DNA of 64,000 bases from Bryobacteraceae bacterium (GTDB taxonomy: Bacteria > Acidobacteriota > Terriglobia > Bryobacterales > Bryobacteraceae), in contig JANWVY010000001.1 of assembly GCA_025056455.1 (NCBI GenBank), positions 505,757 through 569,756 on the forward strand, given 5' to 3'. Below are positions 10,634 to 18,568 of the stretch, in pieces. Below the pieces are notes generated by a model. The model saw only the letters and a list, made by a program, of their open reading frames with translations, was not told the origin of the DNA and searched no databases. Made by a program: the position numbers and the translations under genes. Position 1 is the stretch's first letter. Each line of letters starts with the position of its first letter.

Positions 10634-12604
10634 ATGTTCCCAAGCTGGGTGCTGCTGATTTTCCTTGAGAGCTTTATGAGCTTCTCGCAAACCAGAAATC
10701 CAAATGTTGCGGGCCCTGCAGAATTTGAGGCTCTTCAAAGTCACTTCGAGCGCTGTGTAAGAAGTCGCAACGAGCGCCTGTTTCAAGGGATCTCGACAGT
10801 GGGTCAGTGGGAACGCCGCAAACAAGAGGTGCGGGCGCAACTGAAAAAAATGTTGTGGCATGACCGCCGCTGGCCGGATCAGCCGCCGGCAGCCGTCATC
10901 ACGCACCGGCAGACGCAAGACCGCTATGTAATTGAAAATCTCGTTCTTGAAACCGCCCCGAAGCTGTTTGTGACCGCCAATCTTTACCTGCCCCGCACTG
11001 GCCCAAAACCATTTCCAGTCGTGCTCTATCAGTGCGGGCACGCCAACAAGGCCTATTACAAAAGACACGGAGCTTGGTTTGCCAGCCATGGCGTCGCCGC
11101 GCTTGTCATGGACAACATCGAAATGGGTGAGGCCCAGTTCACCCACCATGGCGTCTTTGCGCAGGCCTGGTTTCACTGGTACAGCCGCGGTTTTTCACCC
11201 CTGGCCATCGAACTGTGGAATGCGCGGCGCCTTCTCGATTACCTGGTGAGCCGCCCTGAGATCGACCGGCTGCGTATCGGCGCCACGGGGCGCTCGGGTG
11301 GAGGCATGACCAGCTTTTTTCTCGCGGCGCTGGATGATCGCATTGCGGCTTGCGCGCCCGTTTCTGGAACACTTTCCACACAGGGCTGGATCAAACAGCG
11401 TCTTACGGCTGTTCATTGCGACTGCCAGTATCCCGTCAACAGCTACGGCTTGCTCTATTCCGAAATTGGAGCTCTGATCGCGCCGCGGCCACTGTTGGTT
11501 TGCAACGCCGACTCCGATCCCGGATTCCCCATGGAGGCTTTCCAGGAACTGGTCGCTAACATGCGCGTCATCTATCGCCTTTACGAAGCCGACAACAATC
11601 TTTCCACGGCGGTCACTTCTGGCGGGCACCAAGACACTGAGGCGATTCGCCTGCCCGTGTATTCGTTTTTCCTCAAGCATTTCCTCGGACAAGAAATCGC
11701 CTTGGTGGAAGAGGGGCCCGTGCAAGATCCACCTTCTGAGGCCTTGCTCTGCTACCGCTCCGGGCTGCCGCTAGAAGAAGTACTATCCGGTATTGACGAG
11801 CGGTGGATCACCCTTCGCAAAACCGGGGCGCGCCCACTTTCCCTGGACCGCCGGCAGGTCCGCCGCCAGGCCCTGCTTTCCGACCTGCGCCGCGAGGTTT
11901 TTGGCTATTTTCCGAAGCAACCTCCAGCACTGGATGCGCAATGGGGTCCCCAGTCAGCTGCCCCAGGACGGAAGCTTCGCCCAGTGAGCTTTACTTCCTT
12001 CGACGGGCTTCGCGTGAAAGCCATCTATTCGCTACCAGCGGCACCTCAACGCACCAAGCTGCCCGCGGTCCTCGTTGCCGATTACCGGCGCGGAATCCCA
12101 GTATGGGGCAATGAAGAGCCCTGGGAACGTAAACAATGGGGTGATCGCGCCGTTCTCGTTGTCGAGACGCTGGATGTGGGGAGCCGGGCGCTTGAGCGAA
12201 ATTTGCGCAGCTTCACCGATAACGATGCAGCGCATCACATGCGGCGGCAAGCGATGATTCTGGGAACTACCATCGAATCGATGCAGGTCTATGAACTATT
12301 GCGTTCGCTTGAGTTTCTGCGGACCCTCAGCGAAGTGGACGGCGAAAGGATCACGCTTAGCTCCAAGGGTGAGATGGCAGTCAATGCGATGTACGCTGCT
12401 CTGATGGACGGCAAAGTAGAGCGTGTCATCCTTCATTCTCCAACTGGGTCTCACCGCCAAGGTCCCCATTATCTGAATGTACTGCGTTACACCGATGTTT
12501 CTGAGGTCGCCTCGCTTGTTAACGGCGTCAGGGTGATGGGAGAGGCCCCGGCGGAACTGGCGTTTGTGCCGCAATGCCGGGATCTGCCAGCTTGCCTTCC
12601 CTAG
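10634..12604 (+). CDS. Secreted two-domain alpha/beta-hydrolase (acetyl xylan esterase-like)
   Basis: The 656-residue product begins with a hydrophobic leader (MFPSWVLLIFLESFMSFSQ), which fits Sec export. Residues of about 50-375 form an acetyl xylan esterase/dienelactone hydrolase-type fold with a nucleophile elbow GRSGG (Ser near residue 220), an acid in NADSDPGFP and a histidine in GGHQD. The second half (about 390-656) looks like another hydrolase domain, but its elbow reads LSSKGEM, with no clear Gly before the Ser, so it may be inactive. I prefer ATG 10634; an upstream GTG at 10556 would put 26 charged residues before the leader. The natural ester substrate is not deducible; cell-wall polysaccharide is a reasonable guess from the family. 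Confidence 0.75.
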   Translation: MFPSWVLLIFLESFMSFSQTRNPNVAGPAEFEALQSHFERCVRSRNERLFQGISTVGQWERRKQEVRAQLKKMLWHDRRWPDQPPAAVITHRQTQDRYVIENLVLETAPKLFVTANLYLPRTGPKPFPVVLYQCGHANKAYYKRHGAWFASHGVAALVMDNIEMGEAQFTHHGVFAQAWFHWYSRGFSPLAIELWNARRLLDYLVSRPEIDRLRIGATGRSGGGMTSFFLAALDDRIAACAPVSGTLSTQGWIKQRLTAVHCDCQYPVNSYGLLYSEIGALIAPRPLLVCNADSDPGFPMEAFQELVANMRVIYRLYEADNNLSTAVTSGGHQDTEAIRLPVYSFFLKHFLGQEIALVEEGPVQDPPSEALLCYRSGLPLEEVLSGIDERWITLRKTGARPLSLDRRQVRRQALLSDLRREVFGYFPKQPPALDAQWGPQSAAPGRKLRPVSFTSFDGLRVKAIYSLPAAPQRTKLPAVLVADYRRGIPVWGNEEPWERKQWGDRAVLVVETLDVGSRALERNLRSFTDNDAAHHMRRQAMILGTTIESMQVYELLRSLEFLRTLSEVDGERITLSSKGEMAVNAMYAALMDGKVERVILHSPTGSHRQGPHYLNVLRYTDVSEVASLVNGVRVMGEAPAELAFVPQCRDLPACLP

Positions 12605-12686
12605 CGGTTCGGGGCCACAACCCACCCTTTGGCAAGCACTGCCTCTCGCCTGCCTTCAGGATTTGAAAGTGTGCCCGCTCGTAACT

Positions 12687-13862
12687 TTAGTTCGATGGAG
12701 TGTGCTTCTGGGCGAGCCGGGCAAACAGCACAACACCGACCAGCTGGGCAAAAAGCGAGCAAACAACGACCGCTGTCAGGGAAAGGTCATAAAGCAAGCC
12801 GATCGCCGCGCTGCCGGCAAACCAGGCGACACCATAAAGGGCATGAAACGCGCCGTAGGCTGTGGCTCTCCTCTCTGGAGGAACGAAGCCTGCTACCGCC
12901 GCTCGCAACACGCTTTCCTGAGCCCCTAAGCCAGCACCCCAAAGCAGGATGCCTGCCAGGACAGCGACCGGGTTCCCGCCGAATAAAAAGACGAGCGGTG
13001 CGGAAAGAACGCTGAGACAGGCGCCGGTCAGGAGAGCTGGCGCCATGGCCCGGTCATACCAACGGCCCAGCATCAACGCAGCAATGGCATCTGCGGCCAT
13101 CGCGGCTGCATACAAGGTGGGAATCGCTGCCTCGGAAAACAGCTGAGCTCGTTTCGCGTGGTAGGCAATGAGGGAGAAGTCGACAAAGCCAAAAGCCATC
13201 AAAGCCGCAGCCGTGCAGTAGACCCAGAAAGCCCGGGGCAGCCAAGCAAACAAGGGCTCGCCGACCTGCCTAGCGGAGCGGGCTGGCGAGGCGCAGAACG
13301 TCCGGCCGAAGCCTAAGGCCAGCATCGCGCACAAAGCTGGAATCGCGAGCAAAAGGAATGCCATTGAATAGCTGCCTGTTTTGCGAAGCACAAGGGCTAC
13401 AATGACAGGCCCGAGGACAGCGCCCGTTTGGTCAAGCGCCTCATGCAAGCCAAAACCCCATCCGCGGCCCGTGCGCTCCGCTGCATAGGAAAGCAAGGCG
13501 TCGCGCGCTGGGGATCGTACCGCCTTACCGAAGCGTTCCAAAACCAGCAGTCCAGCCGCCATGGGCCAGGTTTCAGCAAACGCCAGCAGGGGAACGGAGG
13601 CGAGATTGATCGCGTAACCGCAAAACAGGATGGTCCAGTAGCGACCCAGACGGTCGGTTAACCGCCCGAAAAAATAGCGCAGTCCGTAGGCCAAAAATTC
13701 CCCGGCACCGGCAATCAAACCGACCGCAGCCCCACTTGCGCCCAGGCTTGCAAGAAATGGCCCCGCCAGGGAGCGGGCTCCCTCGTAGGTGATATCTGCA
13801 AACAGGCTAACAACCCCCAGGCTGACGATAAGCCCAACAGCTGCGGTGCGGGTCGCGATCAC
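12687..13862 (-). CDS. MFS transporter
   Basis: This 391-residue major facilitator has about 12 hydrophobic helices. The cytoplasmic loop 2-3 signature is visible as YFFGRLTDRLGRYW near residue 64, and a second-half counterpart is MLGRWYDRA. The N-terminus (LFADITYEGARSLAGPFLA) resembles a subgroup of uncharacterised MFS proteins. Its start overlaps the end of the upstream HMA-like gene by 4 bases, so the two are almost certainly co-translated. That link hints at a role in metal or thiol handling, but the transporter itself shows no metal-binding motif. The substrate is unknown. Confidence 0.88.
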   Translation of the reverse strand: MIATRTAAVGLIVSLGVVSLFADITYEGARSLAGPFLASLGASGAAVGLIAGAGEFLAYGLRYFFGRLTDRLGRYWTILFCGYAINLASVPLLAFAETWPMAAGLLVLERFGKAVRSPARDALLSYAAERTGRGWGFGLHEALDQTGAVLGPVIVALVLRKTGSYSMAFLLLAIPALCAMLALGFGRTFCASPARSARQVGEPLFAWLPRAFWVYCTAAALMAFGFVDFSLIAYHAKRAQLFSEAAIPTLYAAAMAADAIAALMLGRWYDRAMAPALLTGACLSVLSAPLVFLFGGNPVAVLAGILLWGAGLGAQESVLRAAVAGFVPPERRATAYGAFHALYGVAWFAGSAAIGLLYDLSLTAVVVCSLFAQLVGVVLFARLAQKHTPSN

Positions 13863-14359
13863 GGCTTCGAGCCCGCCACGGCCTGTTGCACACTGCGCAC
13901 TTCGATGACTGCCATACGCTGGCCCTCGTGCGCCACCAGTTGCGCCAAACCTTTCAACTCGACAATTCCTGGCTTGACAGCATGCAGCAGCTTTTGTGGA
14001 TCTGTGAGCCGGACATTCTCAACGCCTTCAATCCTCAACTGCGGTTCACTCAAGCCCATGTCGGGAATGCCTCGCACGACCACACGCACCTGCCGGAGCG
14101 CGTAGCCGCTTTGCTGCACGGAGTCAAACAGCTGCATCAAACGGAGCCGGTTTTCTGGCTTCAAGGCGAGCTTCAAAACCCGTGGCTCGTCCTCGAAAAC
14201 CACCCTCTCCACAGCCGGATGACGGGAGAATTTCTTTTCGAGAAATTGGGCACAGCTCGGGCAATCGAGATCCTGCAAGTCGAGTTCGATGTTTAGATAC
14301 TCGCCCTGGCTTACGCCGAGCAGCCCAACGAGGAGAAACCCAACCCTTAGCAGCGTCAC
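13859..14359 (-). CDS. Secreted HMA-like protein with CPSC motif
   Basis: The 166-residue product has an N-terminal hydrophobic leader (LLRVGFLLVGLLGVSQG). A ferredoxin-like HMA-type domain follows at about residues 22-90, with DCPSCAQFLEKKF, a GV-like turn (HPAVERVVF) and a terminal SGYAL. HMA domains bind soft metals such as Cu or Hg through CxxC. The C-terminal 70 residues are a second alpha/beta segment without cysteines. The start is GTG at 14359. Overlap with the MFS gene suggests that the pair works together, with this protein outside the membrane. Thiol-disulfide chemistry by the CPSC pair is an alternative to metal binding. Confidence 0.7.
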   Translation of the reverse strand: MTLLRVGFLLVGLLGVSQGEYLNIELDLQDLDCPSCAQFLEKKFSRHPAVERVVFEDEPRVLKLALKPENRLRLMQLFDSVQQSGYALRQVRVVVRGIPDMGLSEPQLRIEGVENVRLTDPQKLLHAVKPGIVELKGLAQLVAHEGQRMAVIEVRSVQQAVAGSKP

Positions 14360-14437
14360 TTTTCTATTCTCGCAAACGCCACCCCCAGCAAACCGTTCTC
14401 ATGGTCAGGGGGAGAGCGATCAGCCTCGGTAACACGG

Positions 14438-14443
14438 TACAAT
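14438..14443 (+). promoter_or_regulatory. Candidate -10 box for the ctaB operon
   Basis: TACAAT lies 18 bases before the ctaB start. No convincing -35 box was found. It is the only strong TAnnnT in the 100-base divergent gap. Confidence 0.4.
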
Positions 14444-14461
14444 GAAAGAAGGCTCCCTCCC

Positions 14462-15313
14462 ATGAAAAATTATCTGGAGTTAACCAAGCCTCGTGTGACG
14501 TGGCTCATTCTGATGAGCACGGCCATTGGCTTTTGGTTCGGAGTTCGGGAAACCGGCAACTGGTGGGCTTTGCTTCACGCCCTTGCTGGGACATGGTTCA
14601 TTGCATCCGGCACTTTTACGCTAAACCAATGGTATGAACGAGAAGCGGACGCACGCATGCGCCGCACCAAAGACCGACCTCTGCCCTCCGGCCGTGTCAC
14701 CCCTCGGCAAGCCTTGCTGTTCGGCCTCGTTTTGTCTGGGATCGGATTTGCTGAGCTTTTTTGGGGCGCAAATGCACTGACCGGCTGGCTAGGACTTTTC
14801 ACGGAAATTACTTATCTCTGCGCTTACACGCCGCTCAAGCAAAAATCCTGGCATGCAACGACGGTGGGCGCGGTTCCAGGCGCCATGCCGCCTCTGCTGG
14901 GCTATGCAGCGGCTGCTGGAACCCTAACTTGGGAAGCTGTCGCTCTCTACGCCATTCTCTTCCTGTGGCAGTTTCCCCACTTTTATTCGATTGCGTGGCT
15001 CTACCGGGAGGATTACGCCCGGGCTAACATCAAGATGCTTCCTGTGATTGAAACCGACGGAACATCGACAGCCCGTCAGATCCTCCTAGCCTCTGCTATT
15101 CTCATCCCGGTGAGTCTCGCTCCCACCTATCTTTCGATGGCAGGAAATCTCTACGCCGCGGGCGCTATCCTGCTAGGGACGGGTTTCCTTTACACAGGCT
15201 GGAAGGTGGCAAAAGAACGCACGCTGGTTCGCGCACGGGGCGTGCTACTCGCATCGGTCATCTACCTTCCGGTTCTGTACGGCCTGATGGTGTTAGATCG
15301 TCCAGGCGTGTGA
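14462..15313 (+). CDS. ctaB: Protoheme IX farnesyltransferase (heme O synthase)
   Basis: This 283-residue UbiA-family membrane prenyltransferase converts heme B to heme O for heme-copper oxidases. The N-terminus MKNYLELTKPRVTWLILMST matches the family's KPR start. The first Asp-rich site reads NQWYEREADARMRRTKDRPLP (about residues 55-75, starting at NQWYE), and the second is the YREDYARANIKMLPV region near 180. About nine membrane helices are apparent. It is the first gene of an operon with an SCO lipoprotein (4-base overlap) and a DUF420 protein, all cytochrome oxidase assembly factors. The oxidase structural genes are not in this window. Confidence 0.95.
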   Translation: MKNYLELTKPRVTWLILMSTAIGFWFGVRETGNWWALLHALAGTWFIASGTFTLNQWYEREADARMRRTKDRPLPSGRVTPRQALLFGLVLSGIGFAELFWGANALTGWLGLFTEITYLCAYTPLKQKSWHATTVGAVPGAMPPLLGYAAAAGTLTWEAVALYAILFLWQFPHFYSIAWLYREDYARANIKMLPVIETDGTSTARQILLASAILIPVSLAPTYLSMAGNLYAAGAILLGTGFLYTGWKVAKERTLVRARGVLLASVIYLPVLYGLMVLDRPGV

Positions 15314-15882
15314 AGAAGAGCCGTGCCGCAAGCCTGTGCGCCACCGGTCTGCTACTGGCAGCCTGTAGCCGGGTTGCGCCCCTTGAAGTGTTCGGCCAAG
15401 TTCCACCCTTCCAATTGACCTCGCAATCAGGATCCGTCTTTGACAGCCAGAAAGAACTCAAAGGCCACGTCTGGGTCGCCGATTTCATCTTTACAAACTG
15501 TCAAGGCCCCTGCCCTCGCATGAGTGCGCAAATGCGCCGCTTGCAAGCAGCCACACCCCCAGACGTGAAGTTCGTGAGCATCACCGTGGACCCGGAACGT
15601 GATACACCGCCGGTACTTGCCGAATACGCGAAAAAGCATCAAGCCGATGGGTCACGCTGGAGCTTCCTTACTGGTCCCCAGCAAGAATTGCACCGCCTCA
15701 AACGGGAAGTGTTTTTGTTGGGTAACGTGGACGGAGAGCTGAATCATTCAACCCGCTTCGTACTGATTGACCGGCAGTCTCGCATCCGGGGTTATTACGA
15801 CACCTCCGAGCCCGAAAGCATCCAGAAATTAAAGCGAGATATTGATCGCCTTCGGAAAGAACCCGTTCATGAAACTACGTGA
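15310..15882 (+). CDS. SCO1/SenC copper-insertion lipoprotein
   Basis: This 190-residue thioredoxin-fold SCO protein delivers copper to the CuA site of cytochrome oxidase. A lipobox LLAAC places the modified Cys at residue 19. The copper-binding CxxxC appears in FTNCQGPCPRMSAQM (near residues 63-67), and the conserved distal histidine is in LNHSTRFVLID. The start is GTG, overlapping the ctaB stop by 4 bases. It is membrane-anchored and faces the periplasm. All three copper ligands of the family are present, so it should be functional. Confidence 0.93.
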   Translation: MKKSRAASLCATGLLLAACSRVAPLEVFGQVPPFQLTSQSGSVFDSQKELKGHVWVADFIFTNCQGPCPRMSAQMRRLQAATPPDVKFVSITVDPERDTPPVLAEYAKKHQADGSRWSFLTGPQQELHRLKREVFLLGNVDGELNHSTRFVLIDRQSRIRGYYDTSEPESIQKLKRDIDRLRKEPVHETT

Positions 15883-16282
15883 TCTTCCTACCGTCAACGC
15901 CATCCTCAATGCCACGGCCGCGACCTTGCTCCTGCTCGGCTACACCTGGATCCGTCAGGGTAAAAAAGAAGCGCACCGGAAGGCAATGCTGGGCGCCTGC
16001 GCCGTTTCGGCTCTGTTTTTGCTGTGCTATCTGATCTATCACTTTCAAGTTGGGTCGGTGAAATTTCAAAAGACGGGTCCGATCCGGACGGTTTATTTTG
16101 CGATACTCATGAGCCACACGGCGCTGGCTGCAACTGTACCTGTGTTGGCGATTCTTACGCTCCGCTTGGCCTTCACAGAACGCTTCAGCCGTCACCGCGC
16201 CCTCGCCCGTTGGACTCTACCCATCTGGATGTATGTGAGTGTGACGGGCGTTCTGGTTTACTGGATGCTGTATCGGCTGTAG
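15869..16282 (+). CDS. DUF420 membrane protein (CtaM-like)
   Basis: This 137-residue protein has four membrane helices and the DUF420 pattern, with conserved histidines in LCYLIYHFQVG, ILMSHTALAA and SRHRALARWTLPIWMYVSVTG. DUF420 proteins include CtaM, needed for assembly of some heme-copper oxidases. ATG 15869 overlaps the SCO gene by 14 bases, which supports co-translation. I reject the upstream in-frame ATG at 15842 because it adds nine residues inside the SCO end. The position downstream of ctaB and SCO agrees with an oxidase-assembly role. Confidence 0.88.
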   Translation: MKLRDLPTVNAILNATAATLLLLGYTWIRQGKKEAHRKAMLGACAVSALFLLCYLIYHFQVGSVKFQKTGPIRTVYFAILMSHTALAATVPVLAILTLRLAFTERFSRHRALARWTLPIWMYVSVTGVLVYWMLYRL

Positions 16283-16388
16283 TTGCCGCCCGCGATCGAC
16301 ACGCGCCGCATGGACCACCTACGGCCCGGGTACCTGTGAGCACGGACCGCTCTGACCTCGTGTTCAACCTTGCGCGTGGGAGCCCGCC

Positions 16389-17303
16389 TTACTGCTTGGG
16401 GAAACGCCAAATTCGCAGCGCATTTTTCCCCAGCAAGAGTTCGCGGTCGGCAGGAGTGTAGAAGTCGAGGATCTTGTCGACAAACTCCAATTCTTTGTCC
16501 ATGGGCAGCTCCCAGCGAGGGCGAGGATAACCCGTTCCCCAGACGAGTTGTTTTCCTCCGAATTCCTCATAGGTCGCCTTGAAAAACGGGATCGTGTCGC
16601 GATAGGGATACTGCTTGGTTAGCGAGAGCTCATAGGGCTCAGAAGCGCTAATCCATACCTGTGGGAAGCGCTTCAGCCGGAACATTTTCTTAAACTCCGG
16701 CCAAGGATCCGGGAGCCTCAGATCGGGCTTGCCCAAATGATCCACCACGATTTTGACGCCTGGAAAACGTCCTGCCATCTCCTCGAGCATTGGCATTTGA
16801 TGAGGCAAGATGTAGAAGTTGAAGACGGCTCCCAAGCGCTCGGCCTCTCTCCACAGCGGATAATGCTGCTTGGAGTTGAGCCACGTTGATTGCGGATGAT
16901 AAATCGGGCTGAAGCGCATTCCTTGAAACCCGTGCTCCTTCACCCAATACCGCAGCTTTTCTGTGACCTTGGGGTCCTCCGGATTGATCAGTCCGTGGGC
17001 GACGAAAAGCTTGGGATAGCGCTTGAGACAATGGCTGATATATGAGTTGTCCCAACCGTAATAACGAGGGTTAATCAAGACTGCGTAAGTCAATCCGAAC
17101 TCCTTCATCTGCTCCACTTGGTTTTCGATGGGTGCAGGTTGGGACACCTTCAGGTTGGGATTTTCGGGATGTCGGAAGGGAAACTTCGGATCCAAGGTCC
17201 AGACCTCAACGTGGGTGTCGATGATCAAGCGTTTGGAGGGAGCTGATTTGGCAAGCGCCGCGGCGGCGAGCGTTTGAAAAAAGGATCTTCTGGCAAAAGG
17301 CAT
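16389..17303 (-). CDS. Secreted amidohydrolase (PF04909 type)
   Basis: This 304-residue TIM-barrel amidohydrolase-2 family protein has a Tat-like leader (ARRSFFQTLAAAALA). The N-terminal metal motif is IIDTHVEVW, where the usual DxHxH becomes DTHVE, so one histidine is missing. The barrel continues with HGLINP, NFYILPHQ and IVVDHLGKPD (the conserved DHxG motif). ATG 17303 is preferred because a good ribosome site GAGGTG sits 6 bases upstream; a GTG nine bases earlier is less likely. It lies 5 bases after the enolase-superfamily gene and is probably in one operon with it. Lactonase or decarboxylase activities are typical of the family; the substrate is unknown. Confidence 0.8.
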   Translation of the reverse strand: MPFARRSFFQTLAAAALAKSAPSKRLIIDTHVEVWTLDPKFPFRHPENPNLKVSQPAPIENQVEQMKEFGLTYAVLINPRYYGWDNSYISHCLKRYPKLFVAHGLINPEDPKVTEKLRYWVKEHGFQGMRFSPIYHPQSTWLNSKQHYPLWREAERLGAVFNFYILPHQMPMLEEMAGRFPGVKIVVDHLGKPDLRLPDPWPEFKKMFRLKRFPQVWISASEPYELSLTKQYPYRDTIPFFKATYEEFGGKQLVWGTGYPRPRWELPMDKELEFVDKILDFYTPADRELLLGKNALRIWRFPKQ

Positions 17304-17308
17304 CGCGA

Positions 17309-18415
17309 TCACCTCGGGAACACCTGTTCTGCAACGGTGTATCTCTTCAACTTCCTGACATCCACCGAAAACCCCAACCCAGGAGCCGAAGACGGCAGCA
17401 GGTAACCATCTTGAAGCTCAATCAACGGCTCAATGAGATCGTCGCAAAACCAGCGCAGACTCGCTTCTACGTCGGTTGGGAAAGCGCATCCTTCGATTGT
17501 CGCGAGGGCAAGACCTTGCGCTTGACCAATGCCAAGCTCCGGCATGGTTCCAATCCAAAACGGGAGGTTGTGTTCCCGACAGATGTTGGCCATGGCCACC
17601 GCTTGGGTAAACCCGCCTACACGCTGGATTTTGATGTTGGCGATTCGAACACTGCCCAAACCGATTGCCGCGCGTAACTGCTCGAGGCTGTCCAAACTTT
17701 CATCCAGGCACACCGGAGTGCGAACTTGTCGCTGCAACTCGGCAAGCTCGCTTAAGCTTCCTGCCGGAAAGGGTTGCTCAAACATCAGGAGATCGAATTC
17801 GTCCAGCCGACGAAACACATCGGCTTGGGAGAGGTTGTAGGCGCCATTGGCGTCGACCAACAAAGGGATCGACCCGAAGTGACGCCGCACCTGACGAACC
17901 AAGTCTACGTCCCGGCCTGGTTCAATCTTGATCTTCACGCGCTGATAGCCAGCGGGCAAATAGCGCTCAATCGCGCGCAGCAGATCCGCTGGATCGTCGT
18001 AAAGGCCAACCGCCAGGCCGCTGGGAACAGGCCGGATGGCGCCACCTAGCAAGACGCACAGCGGGGTGCCATCCTGTTGCGCGGCGAGATCCCAAAACGC
18101 CGTTTCTACGCCCACCTTGGCAAAGTTGCGAACGGGCAGGGTGCTAGCAGTCCTTGCTGCCTCAAGCGGTGAAGCGAACTCGCCGCTCAAAAGGGCGGGG
18201 ACAACCTGTTCACACAACTCTCGCCAGCAACTCTCCGGTGTGTCGGATGAATAAAAACTCCCCGCCATCGGGGACGACTCGCCAAAGCCCACGCCAAGGT
18301 TGGTTTCAATTCTCACCACAATGGCATCCTTGACGGCAACAGCGCCGGAACTGATTCGAAAGGGCTCCACAAGCGGAATGCGGACATGCGTCAGGACAAT
18401 GCGTTCGAGGATCAT
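17309..18415 (-). CDS. o-Succinylbenzoate synthase/N-acylamino acid racemase-like enolase
   Basis: This 368-residue enolase-superfamily enzyme has the complete catalytic set: KIK at 161-163, metal ligands D188 (DAN), E213 (EQP) and D238 (DES), and the second lysine K262 in NIKIQRVGG. These motifs match the o-succinylbenzoate synthase/N-succinylamino acid racemase group. ATG 18415 starts exactly at the family N-terminus (MILERIVLTHVRIPLVEPF). An upstream in-frame ATG would add 30 unrelated residues. No other menaquinone genes are nearby and an amidohydrolase follows 5 bases later, so an N-acylamino acid racemase role is as likely as menaquinone synthesis. Confidence 0.85.
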   Translation of the reverse strand: MILERIVLTHVRIPLVEPFRISSGAVAVKDAIVVRIETNLGVGFGESSPMAGSFYSSDTPESCWRELCEQVVPALLSGEFASPLEAARTASTLPVRNFAKVGVETAFWDLAAQQDGTPLCVLLGGAIRPVPSGLAVGLYDDPADLLRAIERYLPAGYQRVKIKIEPGRDVDLVRQVRRHFGSIPLLVDANGAYNLSQADVFRRLDEFDLLMFEQPFPAGSLSELAELQRQVRTPVCLDESLDSLEQLRAAIGLGSVRIANIKIQRVGGFTQAVAMANICREHNLPFWIGTMPELGIGQAQGLALATIEGCAFPTDVEASLRWFCDDLIEPLIELQDGYLLPSSAPGLGFSVDVRKLKRYTVAEQVFPR

Positions 18416-18568
18416 GGAGCGGCTACCAGAGGTGCGACGCAGCGGCCTCCCGGTTAGTTTGGCGGGATGAGGGGCTTGCTGGTTCACGGAGGAATCATAT
18501 CTCATTGCAAGAGCGTTTCCGATAAACTATCCCCAACACCGGATCGAGAATTGAGGCTTGTCAACAGG

